From NCBI GenBank assembly GCA_963610045.1, contig CAVDMS010000013.1, positions 1-34,078 of the forward strand: 34,078 nt of DNA. The letters are read 5' to 3'. Under the pieces are notes generated by a model. It did not search any database. It was not told the origin of the DNA and saw only the letters and a list, made by a program, of their open reading frames with translations. Below, piece after piece: positions 1 to 7,692 of the stretch. The position numbers were made by a program, and so were the translations under genes. The DNA comes from F23-B02 sp963610045. GTDB taxonomy: Bacteria; Bacillota; Clostridia; Oscillospirales; Oscillospiraceae. Position 1 is the stretch's first letter, and every line of letters begins with the position of its first letter.

Positions 1-36
1 AGCGGCAAATATGTTGACTTGCGCCGCAATAAATAG
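1..36 (+). CDS. possible 3' end of an upstream gene (partial)
   Basis: Frame 1 is open from the left edge and reads SGKYVDLRRNK before a TAG at 34-36. Frame 2 is also open and runs to a TGA at 47-49, so the frame is not certain. In Firmicutes the gene before holB is often tmk, darA or yaaR, but these few residues match none of them recognisably. The short gap to the holB ribosome-binding site suggests an operon that begins outside the window. Confidence 0.25.
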   Translation, partial: SGKYVDLRRNK

Positions 37-69
37 TAAAATGAACTGATAAGCCGGTGGAGGTGTGAT

Positions 70-849
70 GTGGAAAAGCTGTCTCATGCATATATAATAT
101 CCTCGCCCTCCAAGGAGCTCTGCATAAAGCTTGCAACGGAGCTTGCCGAGAAGTCGCTTTGCAGCTCTGCGGGCAAGCATCCCTGCGGCGTTTGCCGTGA
201 CTGCCGCAAGGTCATAAACGGCACGCATCCCGACTTTATCCGCATCTCCCGTCTCAGCGACGACAAGGGGCGCTTAAAGAAGGAGCTTCAGGTGGATCAG
301 ATCCGCAGCATGGCTGCCGACGCATACGTTCTGCCGAACGAAGCTTTCGAGAAGGTTTATCTCATCGAGGATGCGGACACGATGAACGAAAGCGCTCAGA
401 ACGCCGCCCTCAAGCTCCTTGAAGAGCCGCCGAAGGGTGTCCGCTTCATTCTCTGCGTGCAGAATCCCGAAAAGCTGCTCGTCACGGTGCGCTCCCGCTG
501 CGTCGAGATACATCGTAACGCCGAGGCGGAAGCGCCCGACGACGACGCCAAAAGGATGGCGGAGGGGTTTATCTCATGTATACAGAGCGGCAGCCGGAGC
601 GGGCTTTTGGCATGGTGCATGGCGTCCGAGGGCTGCGACGGCCGGAAAACCGCCGATTTTCTTGAGGCGACGAAGGCGGAGCTTATATCAGCACTCTCCG
701 GCGAGGGCAAAAGCCTTGCCATAAGCGGGGAGGAGATCATGCGGCTTATCGCTTTGTGTGACCGTTGTCTTGACCGTTTAAAGGTCAACACCGGCACGAA
801 ACATATTTACGGCCTGCTTGCCGTAAAAGGAATCGAGGAAAAAAGTTGA
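70..849 (+). CDS. holB: DNA polymerase III delta' subunit
   Basis: This is the delta' subunit of the clamp-loader complex, which opens the beta sliding clamp and places it on primed DNA during replication. The 259-residue protein has the AAA+ clamp-loader fold. A four-cysteine zinc ribbon lies near residues 31-45 (CSSAGKHPCGVCRDC). The segment VYLIEDADTMN (about 95-105) is the Walker B region, ALKLLEEPP follows, and TVRSRC is the sensor-1 SRC motif. As is usual for delta', it has no working Walker A lysine motif. The start is a GTG at 70, six bases after GGAGG (59-63). The stop overlaps the ricT start by four bases (TTGA), indicating translational coupling. The holB-ricT order is a known Firmicutes arrangement. 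Identification is secure; the product is shorter than proteobacterial HolB, as is normal in this phylum. Confidence 0.93.
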   Translation: MEKLSHAYIISSPSKELCIKLATELAEKSLCSSAGKHPCGVCRDCRKVINGTHPDFIRISRLSDDKGRLKKELQVDQIRSMAADAYVLPNEAFEKVYLIEDADTMNESAQNAALKLLEEPPKGVRFILCVQNPEKLLVTVRSRCVEIHRNAEAEAPDDDAKRMAEGFISCIQSGSRSGLLAWCMASEGCDGRKTADFLEATKAELISALSGEGKSLAISGEEIMRLIALCDRCLDRLKVNTGTKHIYGLLAVKGIEEKS

Positions 850-2135
850 TTGAAGTTATAAGCGTAAAATTCAAAGGCCGGGGCAAAAGCTACTACTTTG
901 CCCCCGGCGACAAGCAGATAAAAAGCGGTCAGCAGGTCATTGTCGAAACCAGCAAGGGACTTGAGATCGCCGACTGCACCCACGCAAATCATTTCGTGAA
1001 TGACGATGCCGTGGTGCAGCCGCTGCGTCCCGTCGTGCGAATCGCAACGGCGGACGATCTCCGCATTGCGGAGATAAACAAAAAGCGTGAAAAGGAAGCC
1101 TTTGAGATCTGCCAGAAGAAGATAGCGGAGCATGGGCTTGACATGAAGCTCGTTGACGTCGAGTGCAATTTCGACGGCAGCAAGACCATGTTCTTCTTCA
1201 CCTCCGACGGCAGAGTTGACTTCCGCGAGCTGGTGAAAGATCTTGCGGGCATATTCCGCAACCGCATCGAGCTGCGTCAGATCGGCGTGCGCGACGAGGC
1301 GAAGATGCTCGGCGGTCTCGGCATCTGCGGCAGACCCTTCTGCTGTAGCCGCTTCCTCGACGAGTTCCAGCCCGTCTCCACCAAGATGGCGAAGGTGCAG
1401 TCGATGTCGCTAAACCCAAGCAAAATTTCCGGCTCCTGCGGCAGACTCATGTGCTGTCTGCGCTATGAGCAGGAGGCGTATGAGGAGCTTGTGAAAAGCG
1501 TTCCCAAGCAGGGTGCATTCGTCGAAACGCCGGACGGCTACGGCAATGTAACACAGGTCAATCTGCTGCGTCAGCTCGTCAAGGTCAAGCTTGACGGCGG
1601 CGGCGAAGGCGAGCTTAAAACTTTCCGTGCAGTCGAGGTCGCAACCGTCCCCGGCGGCAGGCCCAAGGACGGGGAGACTCCCCCCTCGGTACTCAAATAT
1701 GTGCCGGAGCCTGAACCGGAGGTCGAGCCGGAGGACGAGTGGGCGCTGCCACAGCTCTTCTCCGAGGAGTTCCGCCCCGAAGAACCCAAGAGCGCTCCTG
1801 CGGAAAAGCCGCAGCAAAGGAACCGCCGCAACAGGAACAGGCACCGCAAGCCCAAGTCGGGTGAGAAAAAGCCCGTCGAGGTAAAGGAGCCTGCAAAGCA
1901 GCAGCCGAGCGAGGAAAAGCAGCCCGTAAAGCCGAGGCCGAAGTCCTCAAGGGGCGGCAGAAAGCCCAAGGCAGCCGAGGGCGTCTCCGTCAAGGCGGAA
2001 GCCGTTCCCGTCGAAAAGAAAGAGCAGAAGCAGCCTCAGGCAAAGGATGCCGCACAGAAAAAGAACAACCGGAGGCACTATTACCGCCGCGGCAAGCCGA
2101 GAAACAAACAGGGCGGTCAGCCGCCTAAGCAGTAA
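846..2135 (+). CDS. ricT: PSP1/RicT (YaaT) family protein with long basic C-terminal tail
   Basis: RicT belongs to the RicAFT (YlbF-YmcA-YaaT) complex. In Bacillus this complex carries iron-sulfur clusters, helps RNase Y mature mRNA, and affects sporulation and biofilm formation. Two conserved cysteine groups are visible: C161, C166 and C167 (GICGRPFCC), and C198, C203 and C204 (GSCGRLMCC). The PSP1 core ends near residue 265. The remaining 160 or so residues are a low-complexity tail rich in Lys, Pro, Gln, Glu and Arg, ending in HYYRRGKPRNKQ. B. subtilis RicT has no such tail. The start is TTG at 846, overlapping the holB stop, with GAGGA at 834-838 upstream. The family call is firm. The function of the tail is unknown; its basic, disordered character could suit RNA or RNase contact, which is inference. 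Confidence 0.9.
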   Translation: MIEVISVKFKGRGKSYYFAPGDKQIKSGQQVIVETSKGLEIADCTHANHFVNDDAVVQPLRPVVRIATADDLRIAEINKKREKEAFEICQKKIAEHGLDMKLVDVECNFDGSKTMFFFTSDGRVDFRELVKDLAGIFRNRIELRQIGVRDEAKMLGGLGICGRPFCCSRFLDEFQPVSTKMAKVQSMSLNPSKISGSCGRLMCCLRYEQEAYEELVKSVPKQGAFVETPDGYGNVTQVNLLRQLVKVKLDGGGEGELKTFRAVEVATVPGGRPKDGETPPSVLKYVPEPEPEVEPEDEWALPQLFSEEFRPEEPKSAPAEKPQQRNRRNRNRHRKPKSGEKKPVEVKEPAKQQPSEEKQPVKPRPKSSRGGRKPKAAEGVSVKAEAVPVEKKEQKQPQAKDAAQKKNNRRHYYRRGKPRNKQGGQPPKQ

Positions 2136-2155
2136 GCGGTCGGGAGGTATCCGAT

Positions 2156-2674
2156 ATGAGCAACACCGTAAAGACAAAGAAACCCAAGAAGCTGCATAAA
2201 CCAATGAGCATGAAGTTCAAGGTGTCGATCACCGTCGCAGTGCTTGTCATTGCGGTCGTCGTCGCCGTTTTGAGCTTCGGCTCCGGCGCAATGACCTTCA
2301 AGCCCGGCGCCGTGCAGTCGCACGACGACCCGGTCGACGTGGTCGAGTCCCCCGTTATAGGTGAGGACGGCGCTGCGATCCCGCAGGAAAACAGGCACAC
2401 CGTGCTTGTCTCGGCGGGCAACGGCGGCTCCGCAAGTCCGGAGGGCAGCGTCAGCGTCGAGGATAACGGAGCCATCACCATCGGCTTTACGCCGGACGAG
2501 GGCTACGAGATAAAGTCCGTCACGGTCGACGGGCAGGACATAGGTCAGAAGACAAGCTATACCCTCTCGAACATCCGAGAGGATCATACGATAATGGTCA
2601 CCTTTGAGAAGATCCCCGAACCGTCGCCGAGTCCCGAACCGACCGACGGTGTGCTGCCGGATCCCGCAAACTGA
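2156..2674 (+). CDS. membrane-anchored protein with InlB B-repeat-like domain
   Basis: This 172-residue protein has a short basic cytoplasmic N-terminus and one transmembrane segment (about residues 19-42, VSITVAVLVIAVVVAVL). A linker follows, then one extracellular beta domain at about 80-150. That domain has the pattern of bacterial B-repeat modules: a Gly/Ser turn, GFTPDEGYEIKSVTVDGQ, then YTLSNIREDHTIMVTFE. The C-terminus is a Pro/Ser/Glu-rich stalk (PEPSPSPEPTDG). It lies 20 bases after ricT and 11 bases before the next gene, so it is in the same operon. The domain usually mediates surface display or weak protein contacts. No enzyme motif is present and the exact role is unknown. Confidence 0.75.
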   Translation: MSNTVKTKKPKKLHKPMSMKFKVSITVAVLVIAVVVAVLSFGSGAMTFKPGAVQSHDDPVDVVESPVIGEDGAAIPQENRHTVLVSAGNGGSASPEGSVSVEDNGAITIGFTPDEGYEIKSVTVDGQDIGQKTSYTLSNIREDHTIMVTFEKIPEPSPSPEPTDGVLPDPAN

Positions 2675-2685
2675 CGGAGGAATGA

Positions 2686-3144
2686 ATGACCGACATACTT
2701 AAGACCCTGCTATTTGCAATGCTGCCCGTGTCCGAGATCAGAGGGGCTATCCCCGTCGGCATCGCAAGCGGACTTGAGCCGTGGCTGACCTATGTAATAG
2801 GGGTCATCGGCAATATGCTTCCCGTGCCGATCCTGATACTTCTGACAAGAAAAGTCCTGCTTTGGATGAATAAGCACAACATCCTCACGGGCTTTTCAAA
2901 CTGGCTCAATCGCAAGGGCGAGGAAAAGGGCAAGGTCGTGCAGACCTACTCGTTTTGGGGACTGCTCATCCTCGTTGCGATACCCCTGCCCGGTACGGGC
3001 GCTTGGACGGGCGCACTCGTTGCGTCGCTTCTGGATATGAGGCTCAAAAACGCCCTGCCTGCAATAGGTCTCGGCGTTATGATCGCCGGACTTATCGTCA
3101 TGGCTGTGACCATGGGCGTAATATCCGTCGGCAGACTGTTTTAA
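2686..3144 (+). CDS. small multidrug export family membrane protein (COG2426)
   Basis: The 152-residue integral membrane protein opens with LKTLLFAMLPVSEIRGAIPVG, closely matching the start of the COG2426 (Sm_multidrug_ex) family. Four to five hydrophobic helices are visible, at about 5-22, 30-52, 83-105, 110-125 and 128-150. The motif PLPGTGAWTGAL in the middle is typical of this family. The name is historical; transport activity and substrate are not established for most members. An ATG at 2686 follows GGAGG by about seven bases. It is the last gene of the first operon, with a strong hairpin 19 bases after its stop. Confidence 0.85.
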   Translation: MTDILKTLLFAMLPVSEIRGAIPVGIASGLEPWLTYVIGVIGNMLPVPILILLTRKVLLWMNKHNILTGFSNWLNRKGEEKGKVVQTYSFWGLLILVAIPLPGTGAWTGALVASLLDMRLKNALPAIGLGVMIAGLIVMAVTMGVISVGRLF

Positions 3145-3162
3145 TTAAATAATGTAAGAACA

Positions 3163-3184
3163 AGCCGCCCCGTGAGGGGCGGCT
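3163..3184. terminator. bidirectional terminator between convergent operons
   Basis: A perfect 9-bp stem (AGCCGCCCC, loop GTGA, GGGGCGGCT) is followed by CTTTCTATTGTTT on the plus strand and preceded by a short A-rich stretch. It sits between the stop at 3144 and the convergent stop at 3194, so it can serve both operons. Confidence 0.85.
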
Positions 3185-3193
3185 TTCTATTGT

Positions 3194-4318
3194 TTAAAAC
3201 GCTTTTTTCAGCGTTTCTATCACTTTCATTTGTTCACCGGGCGTCATCTTCGTGTCGCTCGGCAGGCAGATGCCTCTGTTAAACAGCCGCTCGCTCACCG
3301 CAGCGTCTCTGCATTTCACGAAGGCGCAGTCCGAAAAAACGGGCTGCATATGCATCGGCTTCCAAACGTGGCGAGCCTCGATGTTCTCCTCGCCCAAGAG
3401 CCGGATAAGCTCCGTCGGCGTCACCTTGCAGTCGTCGGCTATCGTAGCCGCAGTGAGCCAACGGTTTGAAGCGCTGTCCTTCACGCCCTCCTGAAAGCTC
3501 AGCGGCTTTTCCGCAAGCTCTCTCTTGTAGGTCTCGAATATCTCACGCTTCTTCGCTATGCGCTCCGGCAGGACACGCATCTGTCCCCTGCCGATGCCGG
3601 CGCTTATGTTGCTCATGCGGTAGTTATAGCCGATCTCCTCGTGCTGATACCACGGGAACGGCTCCCTCGCCTGAGTCGCAAGCTTCAGCGCATGGGCGGC
3701 GTCCTCCTTTTCCCTGCACAGCAGCATACCGCCGCCGGAGGTCGTGATGATCTTGTTGCCGTTAAACGACAGTGCGCCGAAGCGTCCCAGCGTTCCGCAA
3801 GGGCGACCCTCGTACACCGAGCCGAGCGCCTCGGCCGCATCCTCGACGAGGACTATGCCGTACTCCTCGCAAATGCCCTCGATCTCACGCATTTTTGCGG
3901 GCATACCATATAGGTGCACGGCGACGAGCGCCTTGGGCGCACCGTGCAGTCGGATCGCTTCACGCACCGCTGCGGGATCAAGGTTCCAACTTTCGCTCTC
4001 GGAATCGACAAACACCGGCTCTGCGCCGAGGTAGGCTATCGGGTTTGCGGAAGCCGAGAAGGTGAGGCTCTGGCAGAACACCTTGTCTCCCCTGCCGACT
4101 CCGGCAAGGATGAGCGCAAGATGCAGCGCAGCGGTCCCGGCGGAGAGCGCAACGGCGTTTTCCGCACCCGTAAAGTGCTTTACCGCCGCCTCAAACTCGT
4201 TGACGTTTTCGCCGAGCGGCGCTATCCAGTTCTTGCGGAAAGCGTCGTTCACATATTCCAGCTCATAGCCATCGTCGGACATATGCGGGCTTGCGAGAAA
4301 AATTCTTTTACCTTCCAT
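3194..4318 (-). CDS. DegT/DnrJ/EryC1/StrS-family PLP aminotransferase
   Basis: This is a sugar aminotransferase that would add an amino group to a 4-keto (or 3-keto) nucleotide sugar made by a dehydratase such as the adjacent gene product. From the chosen start it is 374 residues. Family motifs in order are SGTAALHLAL (59-68), VEDAAEALGS (158-167, Asp160 contacts the PLP pyridine nitrogen) and GALSFNGNKIITT with Lys189 as the Schiff-base lysine. The opening RIFLASPHMSDDG is typical of the PglE/LegC-like group in capsule clusters. An ATG at 4357 is in frame, but the ATG at 4318 has GGAGG seven bases upstream and starts just before the previous stop. Together with the dehydratase this would give a UDP-4-amino-4,6-dideoxy-sugar; the exact sugar is not determined by sequence. 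Confidence 0.9.
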   Translation of the reverse strand: MEGKRIFLASPHMSDDGYELEYVNDAFRKNWIAPLGENVNEFEAAVKHFTGAENAVALSAGTAALHLALILAGVGRGDKVFCQSLTFSASANPIAYLGAEPVFVDSESESWNLDPAAVREAIRLHGAPKALVAVHLYGMPAKMREIEGICEEYGIVLVEDAAEALGSVYEGRPCGTLGRFGALSFNGNKIITTSGGGMLLCREKEDAAHALKLATQAREPFPWYQHEEIGYNYRMSNISAGIGRGQMRVLPERIAKKREIFETYKRELAEKPLSFQEGVKDSASNRWLTAATIADDCKVTPTELIRLLGEENIEARHVWKPMHMQPVFSDCAFVKCRDAAVSERLFNRGICLPSDTKMTPGEQMKVIETLKKAF

Positions 4319-4319
4319 T

Positions 4320-6233
4320 TTACGCCTCCACGGATACCTGCGGCATCCTTTTTGCATCGTTTTCGGTCATGTGATACGTCGGCACAAGCTCCGAGATCTT
4401 CGTGCGCAGAAGCATCTCCTCGCCCTCGCGAAGCTCCGAGAGCTCGGTGAGCTTTTCGCTCAGCAGCGCCTCGTCGAAGGGCGCCTCGCCGCCGATGTAG
4501 ATGAGGTCGTTTGCGGTTTTCTGCATTCCCTCGCCGGAGAGCAGCAGCTCCTCGTACAGCTTTTCGCCGGGACGCAGACCCGTGTAAACGATCGGAATGT
4601 CAAGATCGGGTTCAAGCCCCGACAGGCGGATCATGTTCCTTGCAAGGTCATCGATCCTCACGGGTTCGCCCATGTCAAGCACGAATATCTCACCGCCCTT
4701 GGCGTATGCGCCCGCCTGGAATATGAGCTGCACCGCCTCCGGAATGGTCATAAAGTAGCGGATGACGTTTCTGTCCGTGACCGTGACGGGACCGCCCTCC
4801 TTTATCTGACGGCGGAACAGCGGAATAACGCTGCCTGCCGAGCCGAGGACGTTTCCGAAGCGCACCGCAACGTACTCCGTTTTGCTGCGTCCGTTCCACA
4901 TCTGCACAACCATCTCGCATATGCGCTTTGATGCGCCCATGACGTTTGTTGGATTGACCGCCTTGTCGGTCGAGACCAGTATCATGCGCCGTGCGCCGTA
5001 CTTGTCCGCCGCTTCGGCGACATTGTAGGTGCCGAAAACGTTGTTCTTTATCGCCTCAAGCGGCGAATCCTCCATCAGCGGAACGTGCTTGTGCGCCGCA
5101 GCGTGGCAAACAATGTCGGGACGGTACTTGTCGAAAACATAGTCCACACGGCTCTTATCACGCACGGAGCCGATAAGCACCACGAGATTGAGCTCGGGAT
5201 GCTTCCGGCGCAGCTCCATCTGAAGCTCGTAGGCGTTGTTTTCGTATATGTCGAAGATGATGAGGGTCTTGGGCTTTTGCGTTGCCGCCTGACGGCACAG
5301 CTCGCTGCCGATGCTGCCGCCGCCGCCCGTCACCAAAACGACCTTGTCCTTTATGTAGCCTGCAACCTCGTTTAAGTCGATCTTCACGATGTCCCTGCCG
5401 AGCAGATCCTCTATGTCCACCTCGCGGATCTTCTGTATGCTGACCTCGCCGTTTGCGAGCTGATACAGTCCGGGCAGCGTTCTGAGCTTGCACCCGGTCG
5501 CATGGCAGATCTCCAAAATATCAAGCTTCTGTCTGCGGCTTGCGGAGGGTATGGCAAGTATGATCTCCTCGACGTCGTATTTCTCCGCCGCCAAAACGAT
5601 GGATTCCTTGCCGCCGACGATCTTGACGCCCTGAATGAAGCTGCCCCACTTCGAGCGGTCGTCGTCAATAACGCAGACGACCTTGTTTTCGGAGTGAGTG
5701 CTGTAGCGGAACTCACGCAGCACCATTGCGCCCGCCTGACCGCCGCCGATGAGCATGGTGCGCTTTTTCTCGGCGGTGCTGCGGGAGCCGCTTCTTTTCC
5801 GGCGCAGCGCCCTGTAAATAAGGCGCAGAGCACCGGTGCCTGCCGCAAGCAGCATCGAGTAGATTATCGGAAAGCTCAGCGGCATTCTCGAATCCTCGAT
5901 AAGCAGCATAAGCACAAAGTTCACAAGCGCCGAGGCTACCGAAGCGCAGCCTATACGGATAAGCTCGTTGTAGCCCGCAAATTCCCAAAGGCTGTTATAC
6001 AGGTTAAACAGCGCAAACATCACTATCGTGACCACGGTGTTTATGACCGCATAGCCGAGATAAAGCTTTAAATACCAGTCAAAGGCCGGATTCCAGACGG
6101 TCATGCCGTCAATGGAGAATCTGATGAGCAGGGTCGCCAGTGCAGCGAGATTTACGAGCACCGCATCCGCCGTCGCGAGGCACAGTACTCTAACAAGCTT
6201 TTCCTTGCTGTAATCACCTGTCAGTTTTTTCAT
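4320..6233 (-). CDS. PglF/EpsC/CapD-type nucleotide-sugar 4,6-dehydratase, membrane-bound
   Basis: This enzyme of the FlaA1/PglF family converts UDP-GlcNAc or a related sugar to the 4-keto-6-deoxy form, the first step to bacillosamine-type or fucosamine-type sugars. The 637-residue form has four N-terminal membrane helices (about 15-135), a Rossmann-like linker domain (about 155-265, LIGGGQAGAM) and the extended-SDR dehydratase domain. The latter contains VLVTGGGGSIGSELC (NAD binding, about 299-313) and VSTDKAVNPTNVMGASKR. In this family the usual SDR tyrosine is replaced, here giving Met-x3-Lys (M432, K436). That is normal for long-form dehydratases and not a defect. Two ATGs compete. The one at 6239 is only two bases from AGGAG, while the one at 6233 has eight, so 6233 is preferred. 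Substrate choice is inferred. Confidence 0.9.
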   Translation of the reverse strand: MKKLTGDYSKEKLVRVLCLATADAVLVNLAALATLLIRFSIDGMTVWNPAFDWYLKLYLGYAVINTVVTIVMFALFNLYNSLWEFAGYNELIRIGCASVASALVNFVLMLLIEDSRMPLSFPIIYSMLLAAGTGALRLIYRALRRKRSGSRSTAEKKRTMLIGGGQAGAMVLREFRYSTHSENKVVCVIDDDRSKWGSFIQGVKIVGGKESIVLAAEKYDVEEIILAIPSASRRQKLDILEICHATGCKLRTLPGLYQLANGEVSIQKIREVDIEDLLGRDIVKIDLNEVAGYIKDKVVLVTGGGGSIGSELCRQAATQKPKTLIIFDIYENNAYELQMELRRKHPELNLVVLIGSVRDKSRVDYVFDKYRPDIVCHAAAHKHVPLMEDSPLEAIKNNVFGTYNVAEAADKYGARRMILVSTDKAVNPTNVMGASKRICEMVVQMWNGRSKTEYVAVRFGNVLGSAGSVIPLFRRQIKEGGPVTVTDRNVIRYFMTIPEAVQLIFQAGAYAKGGEIFVLDMGEPVRIDDLARNMIRLSGLEPDLDIPIVYTGLRPGEKLYEELLLSGEGMQKTANDLIYIGGEAPFDEALLSEKLTELSELREGEEMLLRTKISELVPTYHMTENDAKRMPQVSVEA

Positions 6234-6258
6234 AAGCATTTCTCCTTCGCCCTACGGC

Positions 6259-7692
6259 TCATTTGCCGTCGGACTCCTTGTCGTCGCTTTCTCCGTAGCC
6301 ATAACCATAGCCATAACCGTAACCGTAGCCGTAGCCGTAACCGTAGCCGCCTCTGCCGCCGCTTCTGCCGGAGAAGGCGTTGAGTATATAGCCAACGACT
6401 GCGGTGCCGCTCTCGCTGAGCCTCGTCATGCTCTCGATGACCGAGCTGCGGCTTGCGTAGTTCTGCTTAATGACCATTATCGCCGCATCGCTGACCTCCG
6501 CCAGATCCTCTGCGTCGGTAAGCAGCGAGCAAGGCGGGGTGTCCATAACGATATAGTCGTAGCTTTCTCTAAGCTCACGCATCAGCTCCGAAAGTCCGCT
6601 GCCCTGCATAAGCTCCTCATTTGCACCGCCGGAGCCCGCGTATATGATGCGGAGGTTCTCGTTTTCCGTCGTATGCACGGCCTTCTCAAGTGAAAGAGTG
6701 CCGGAGAGCAGCTCCGAAAGTCCCGTGTTTTCCGCACTTTGCGTTATTGCGTTCAGCGACGGGTTTCTCAGGTCGCAGTCGAGGAGGAGCACCCTTCTGC
6801 CGAGCTTTGCAAACGACAGCGCCATGTTGTACGCCACCGTGGTCTTGCCCTCACCGGAGGCTGCGCTGCACACCATGAGCGTTTTCCGCTCACGGTCCCG
6901 AAGCTGCTTGTCAAGCCTCACCGCAAGCGCGCGGAAGGCTTCCTTGTAATTTCTGTCCTGCGTCTCGCTGACGACCAGTGCGCGGGGATCCTGTCTGCTG
7001 CGCTTTTTCACCGCAACGGCAGGCAGCGTTCCGAGATAGCGCACATTGCTGCGGCTCTGGATATCCTCCCTGCCCATAACGGTCGATTTTGTATAACCGT
7101 AAACAAGCGCGATGAGCAGACCTATCGCAGCGCCTATGATGACGCCCTTCTTTGCCGCGCCCGTCCAGCTTCTGCCGTTATCCGGCTCCTGCGGCACTCC
7201 GGTCTCGTCAACGATGTTCATATAGGTCGGCCCCACGACAAATTCCGCCACCTGCGGGTAGTTTCGTATGACCGACTGCAACACGTCGTAGCAAAGCTGT
7301 GCATCCCCGCCCCTTACGGTCAGCGTTATCATGTTCGCTTCGGGAACGGAAGAAACGCTTATTGCAGGGAGCGTGTCAAGCCCCATGTCGGTCTTGACAA
7401 GGTCGCTCAGTACGCCGCTTGTTAGGATGTAGGGGAAGGTCTTTGCCATTTGCTCGGCTACCGCAAAGTTAAAGGTCGAGATGCCGGACTGGTTCTCGTT
7501 CACGGTGTAGACGCTGAAGGTCGCCGAAGCGCTGTACACTGGAGTGTAGCTCGCCCACGAGCGGTAGCCCATGAACGCCCCGCCGAGCAGGGCAAGCAGC
7601 AGAATGAGATACCATAGCCGCCGCAGTCCCCTTAAAAGCTGCGCCGCTATGCGTCCGAGTGAAAAGGGCTGTCTTATCGCTTCGTTATTCAT
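6259..7692 (-). CDS. Wzz-like chain-length protein fused to BY-type tyrosine kinase, (Gly-Tyr)9 tail
   Basis: This protein joins a polysaccharide co-polymerase and a bacterial tyrosine kinase, which in most Firmicutes are two proteins (CpsC/CapA and CpsD/CapB). Residues 27-46 and about 182-201 are the two membrane helices flanking the extracytoplasmic Wzz domain. The kinase follows at about 245-440. It has Walker A SAASGEGKTT (about 277-286), Walker A' VLLLDCDLRNP (301-311) and Walker B YIVMDTPP. The tail has nine consecutive Gly-Tyr units then ESDDKESDGK, replacing the looser tyrosine cluster usual in BY-kinases. It starts with ATG at 7692, four bases inside the preceding kinase gene (ATGA). 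Autophosphorylation of the tail and reversal by the operon's CpsB-type phosphatase are expected from family knowledge. Confidence 0.9.
   Translation of the reverse strand: MNNEAIRQPFSLGRIAAQLLRGLRRLWYLILLLALLGGAFMGYRSWASYTPVYSASATFSVYTVNENQSGISTFNFAVAEQMAKTFPYILTSGVLSDLVKTDMGLDTLPAISVSSVPEANMITLTVRGGDAQLCYDVLQSVIRNYPQVAEFVVGPTYMNIVDETGVPQEPDNGRSWTGAAKKGVIIGAAIGLLIALVYGYTKSTVMGREDIQSRSNVRYLGTLPAVAVKKRSRQDPRALVVSETQDRNYKEAFRALAVRLDKQLRDRERKTLMVCSAASGEGKTTVAYNMALSFAKLGRRVLLLDCDLRNPSLNAITQSAENTGLSELLSGTLSLEKAVHTTENENLRIIYAGSGGANEELMQGSGLSELMRELRESYDYIVMDTPPCSLLTDAEDLAEVSDAAIMVIKQNYASRSSVIESMTRLSESGTAVVGYILNAFSGRSGGRGGYGYGYGYGYGYGYGYGYGESDDKESDGK
6295..6348 (-). repeat. hexanucleotide tandem repeat encoding (Gly-Tyr)9
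   Basis: Nine contiguous 6-base units, variants of GTAGCC/GTAACC/ATAGCC/ATAACC on the plus strand, encode nine Gly-Tyr pairs at the C-terminus of the kinase. Units differ only at synonymous positions. Slippage by one unit would change tyrosine number without a frameshift. Confidence 0.95.

Noticed and set aside
6295..6348. The hexamer repeat as a CRISPR-like array
   Set aside because: Units are 6 bases, contiguous and in frame, with no spacers.
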